DNA of 21,935 nt from JAGDMS01 sp050015455. Its GTDB lineage: Bacteria > Desulfobacterota > Binatia > HRBIN30. The notes below the pieces were generated by a model. That model was not told the DNA's origin. It worked only from the letters and a program-made list of their open reading frames with translations, and made no database searches. Positions 21,679 through 21,935 of this stretch are shown in pieces. The DNA lies in the NCBI GenBank assembly GCA_050015455.1, contig JBEKBJ010000093.1:1-21935 (forward strand), given 5' to 3'. Position numbers and translations under genes: made by a program. Positions within the stretch are counted from its first letter, which is position 1; every line of letters starts with the position of its first letter.

Positions 21679-21819
21679 CGCCGGGTTCCGAAAAGGCTGG
21701 CTCAGACTGCGAAGTTCGCGGTGCACCGGCCATTCGGCAAGGGCGACGTAGAATAAGACAACGATATTCACAAGGGGAACGACCTGCGTGAGGCTCAGCC
21801 ATGCAGAGAAACCTGCTGT
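21673..21819 (-). pseudogene. 3' part of a small membrane-protein cassette gene, cut by an IS end
   Basis: The frame contains a membrane segment (LTQVVPLVNIVVLFYVALAEW) and ends PVHRELRSLSQPFRNPAV-stop, the stop falling in the attC core. Small membrane proteins of this kind are common in integron cassettes. The open frame continues to 21912, but upstream of about 21819 the DNA changes to tandem repeats of IS-end type, so the native start is gone. No core site for the start of this cassette is seen. Function unknown. Confidence 0.55.
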
Positions 21820-21822
21820 GGG

Positions 21823-21863
21823 TTCCGGAAATTGTGTCCGCTTTTTTCCGGAAATTCTGTCCG
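21823..21863. repeat. Tandem 18-bp repeats, probable insertion-sequence end
   Basis: TTCCGGAAATTGTGTCCG (21823-21840) is repeated as TTCCGGAAATTCTGTCCG (21846-21863), one mismatch, period 23 bp. Multiple copies of CCGGAAATT-TGTCCG motifs near an end are typical of IS21-like elements. The remaining sequence to 21935 would be inside the element, but no transposase or helper gene can be identified in those 72 bases. Confidence 0.55.
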
Positions 21864-21935
21864 ATTTAGTAGCGTGATCGCTGTTTGAATCGGGCAAGTC
21901 AAGCGGCGGCAAGTGGCGAGTGCGGTAGGAGGGGC

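Overview
The window reads as GC-rich bacterial chromosome, probably from an uncultured anaerobic or facultative lineage of the Desulfobacterota / 'Deltaproteobacteria' / Binatia type. This is inference from gene content: benzoyl-CoA-reductase-like subunits, an HdrD-like iron-sulfur protein, SCP-x-type thiolase with a DUF35 partner, and the dispersed 'TTCGAC-RGCTCA' repeat. No rRNA, tRNA or CRISPR array was seen, so the taxonomic guess is weak.

Left edge (1-2.6 kb, minus strand): the start of a probable IS630-type transposase, a 139-bp MITE with TA-flanked terminal inverted repeats, a fossil of the C-terminus of glucose-6-phosphate dehydrogenase, a DUF1634 / TauE-SafE membrane pair (translationally coupled), and a nitroreductase-family protein.

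Acyl-CoA and redox block (2.8-8.3 kb): a classical thiolase on the plus strand faces a four-gene minus-strand operon encoding an HdrD-like iron-sulfur protein, a small Cys-Cys-Gly protein, an HMG-CoA-synthase-like/DUF35 fusion and an SCP-x-type thiolase. The thiolase / HMGCS / DUF35 set recalls the archaeal acetoacetyl-CoA thiolase-HMGCS complex, but the HMGCS part has lost its catalytic Cys and His. A hairpin-rich repeat lies between the convergent thiolases.

Efflux and dehydratase block (8.4-14 kb, plus strand): an EmrA/EmrB-type pump behind a TetR-like palindrome, a stranded C-terminal fragment of a MacB/FtsX ABC permease, then two coupled genes for BcrC- and BcrB-like 2-hydroxyacyl-CoA dehydratase subunits. 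No activator ATPase gene is in the window.

Defence-like block (14-18.9 kb, minus strand): a small BECR/DUF4258-like protein, a DUF2283 protein, and a 1399-residue STAND/NACHT-type NTPase with HEAT-like repeats and a C-terminal PD-(D/E)XK nuclease-like domain. This is the best candidate for a little-described system.

Right edge (19-21.9 kb): an alpha/beta hydrolase, an N-terminally truncated RMD1/DUF155-like membrane protein, and then a fragment of an integron gene-cassette array on the minus strand. The cassettes carry a FosX-like fosfomycin-resistance enzyme and a HicBA toxin-antitoxin pair. The attC sites are recognised by matching core sites that pair across each cassette. A further cassette ORF is broken by what looks like the end of an insertion sequence. 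No integron integrase is in the window.
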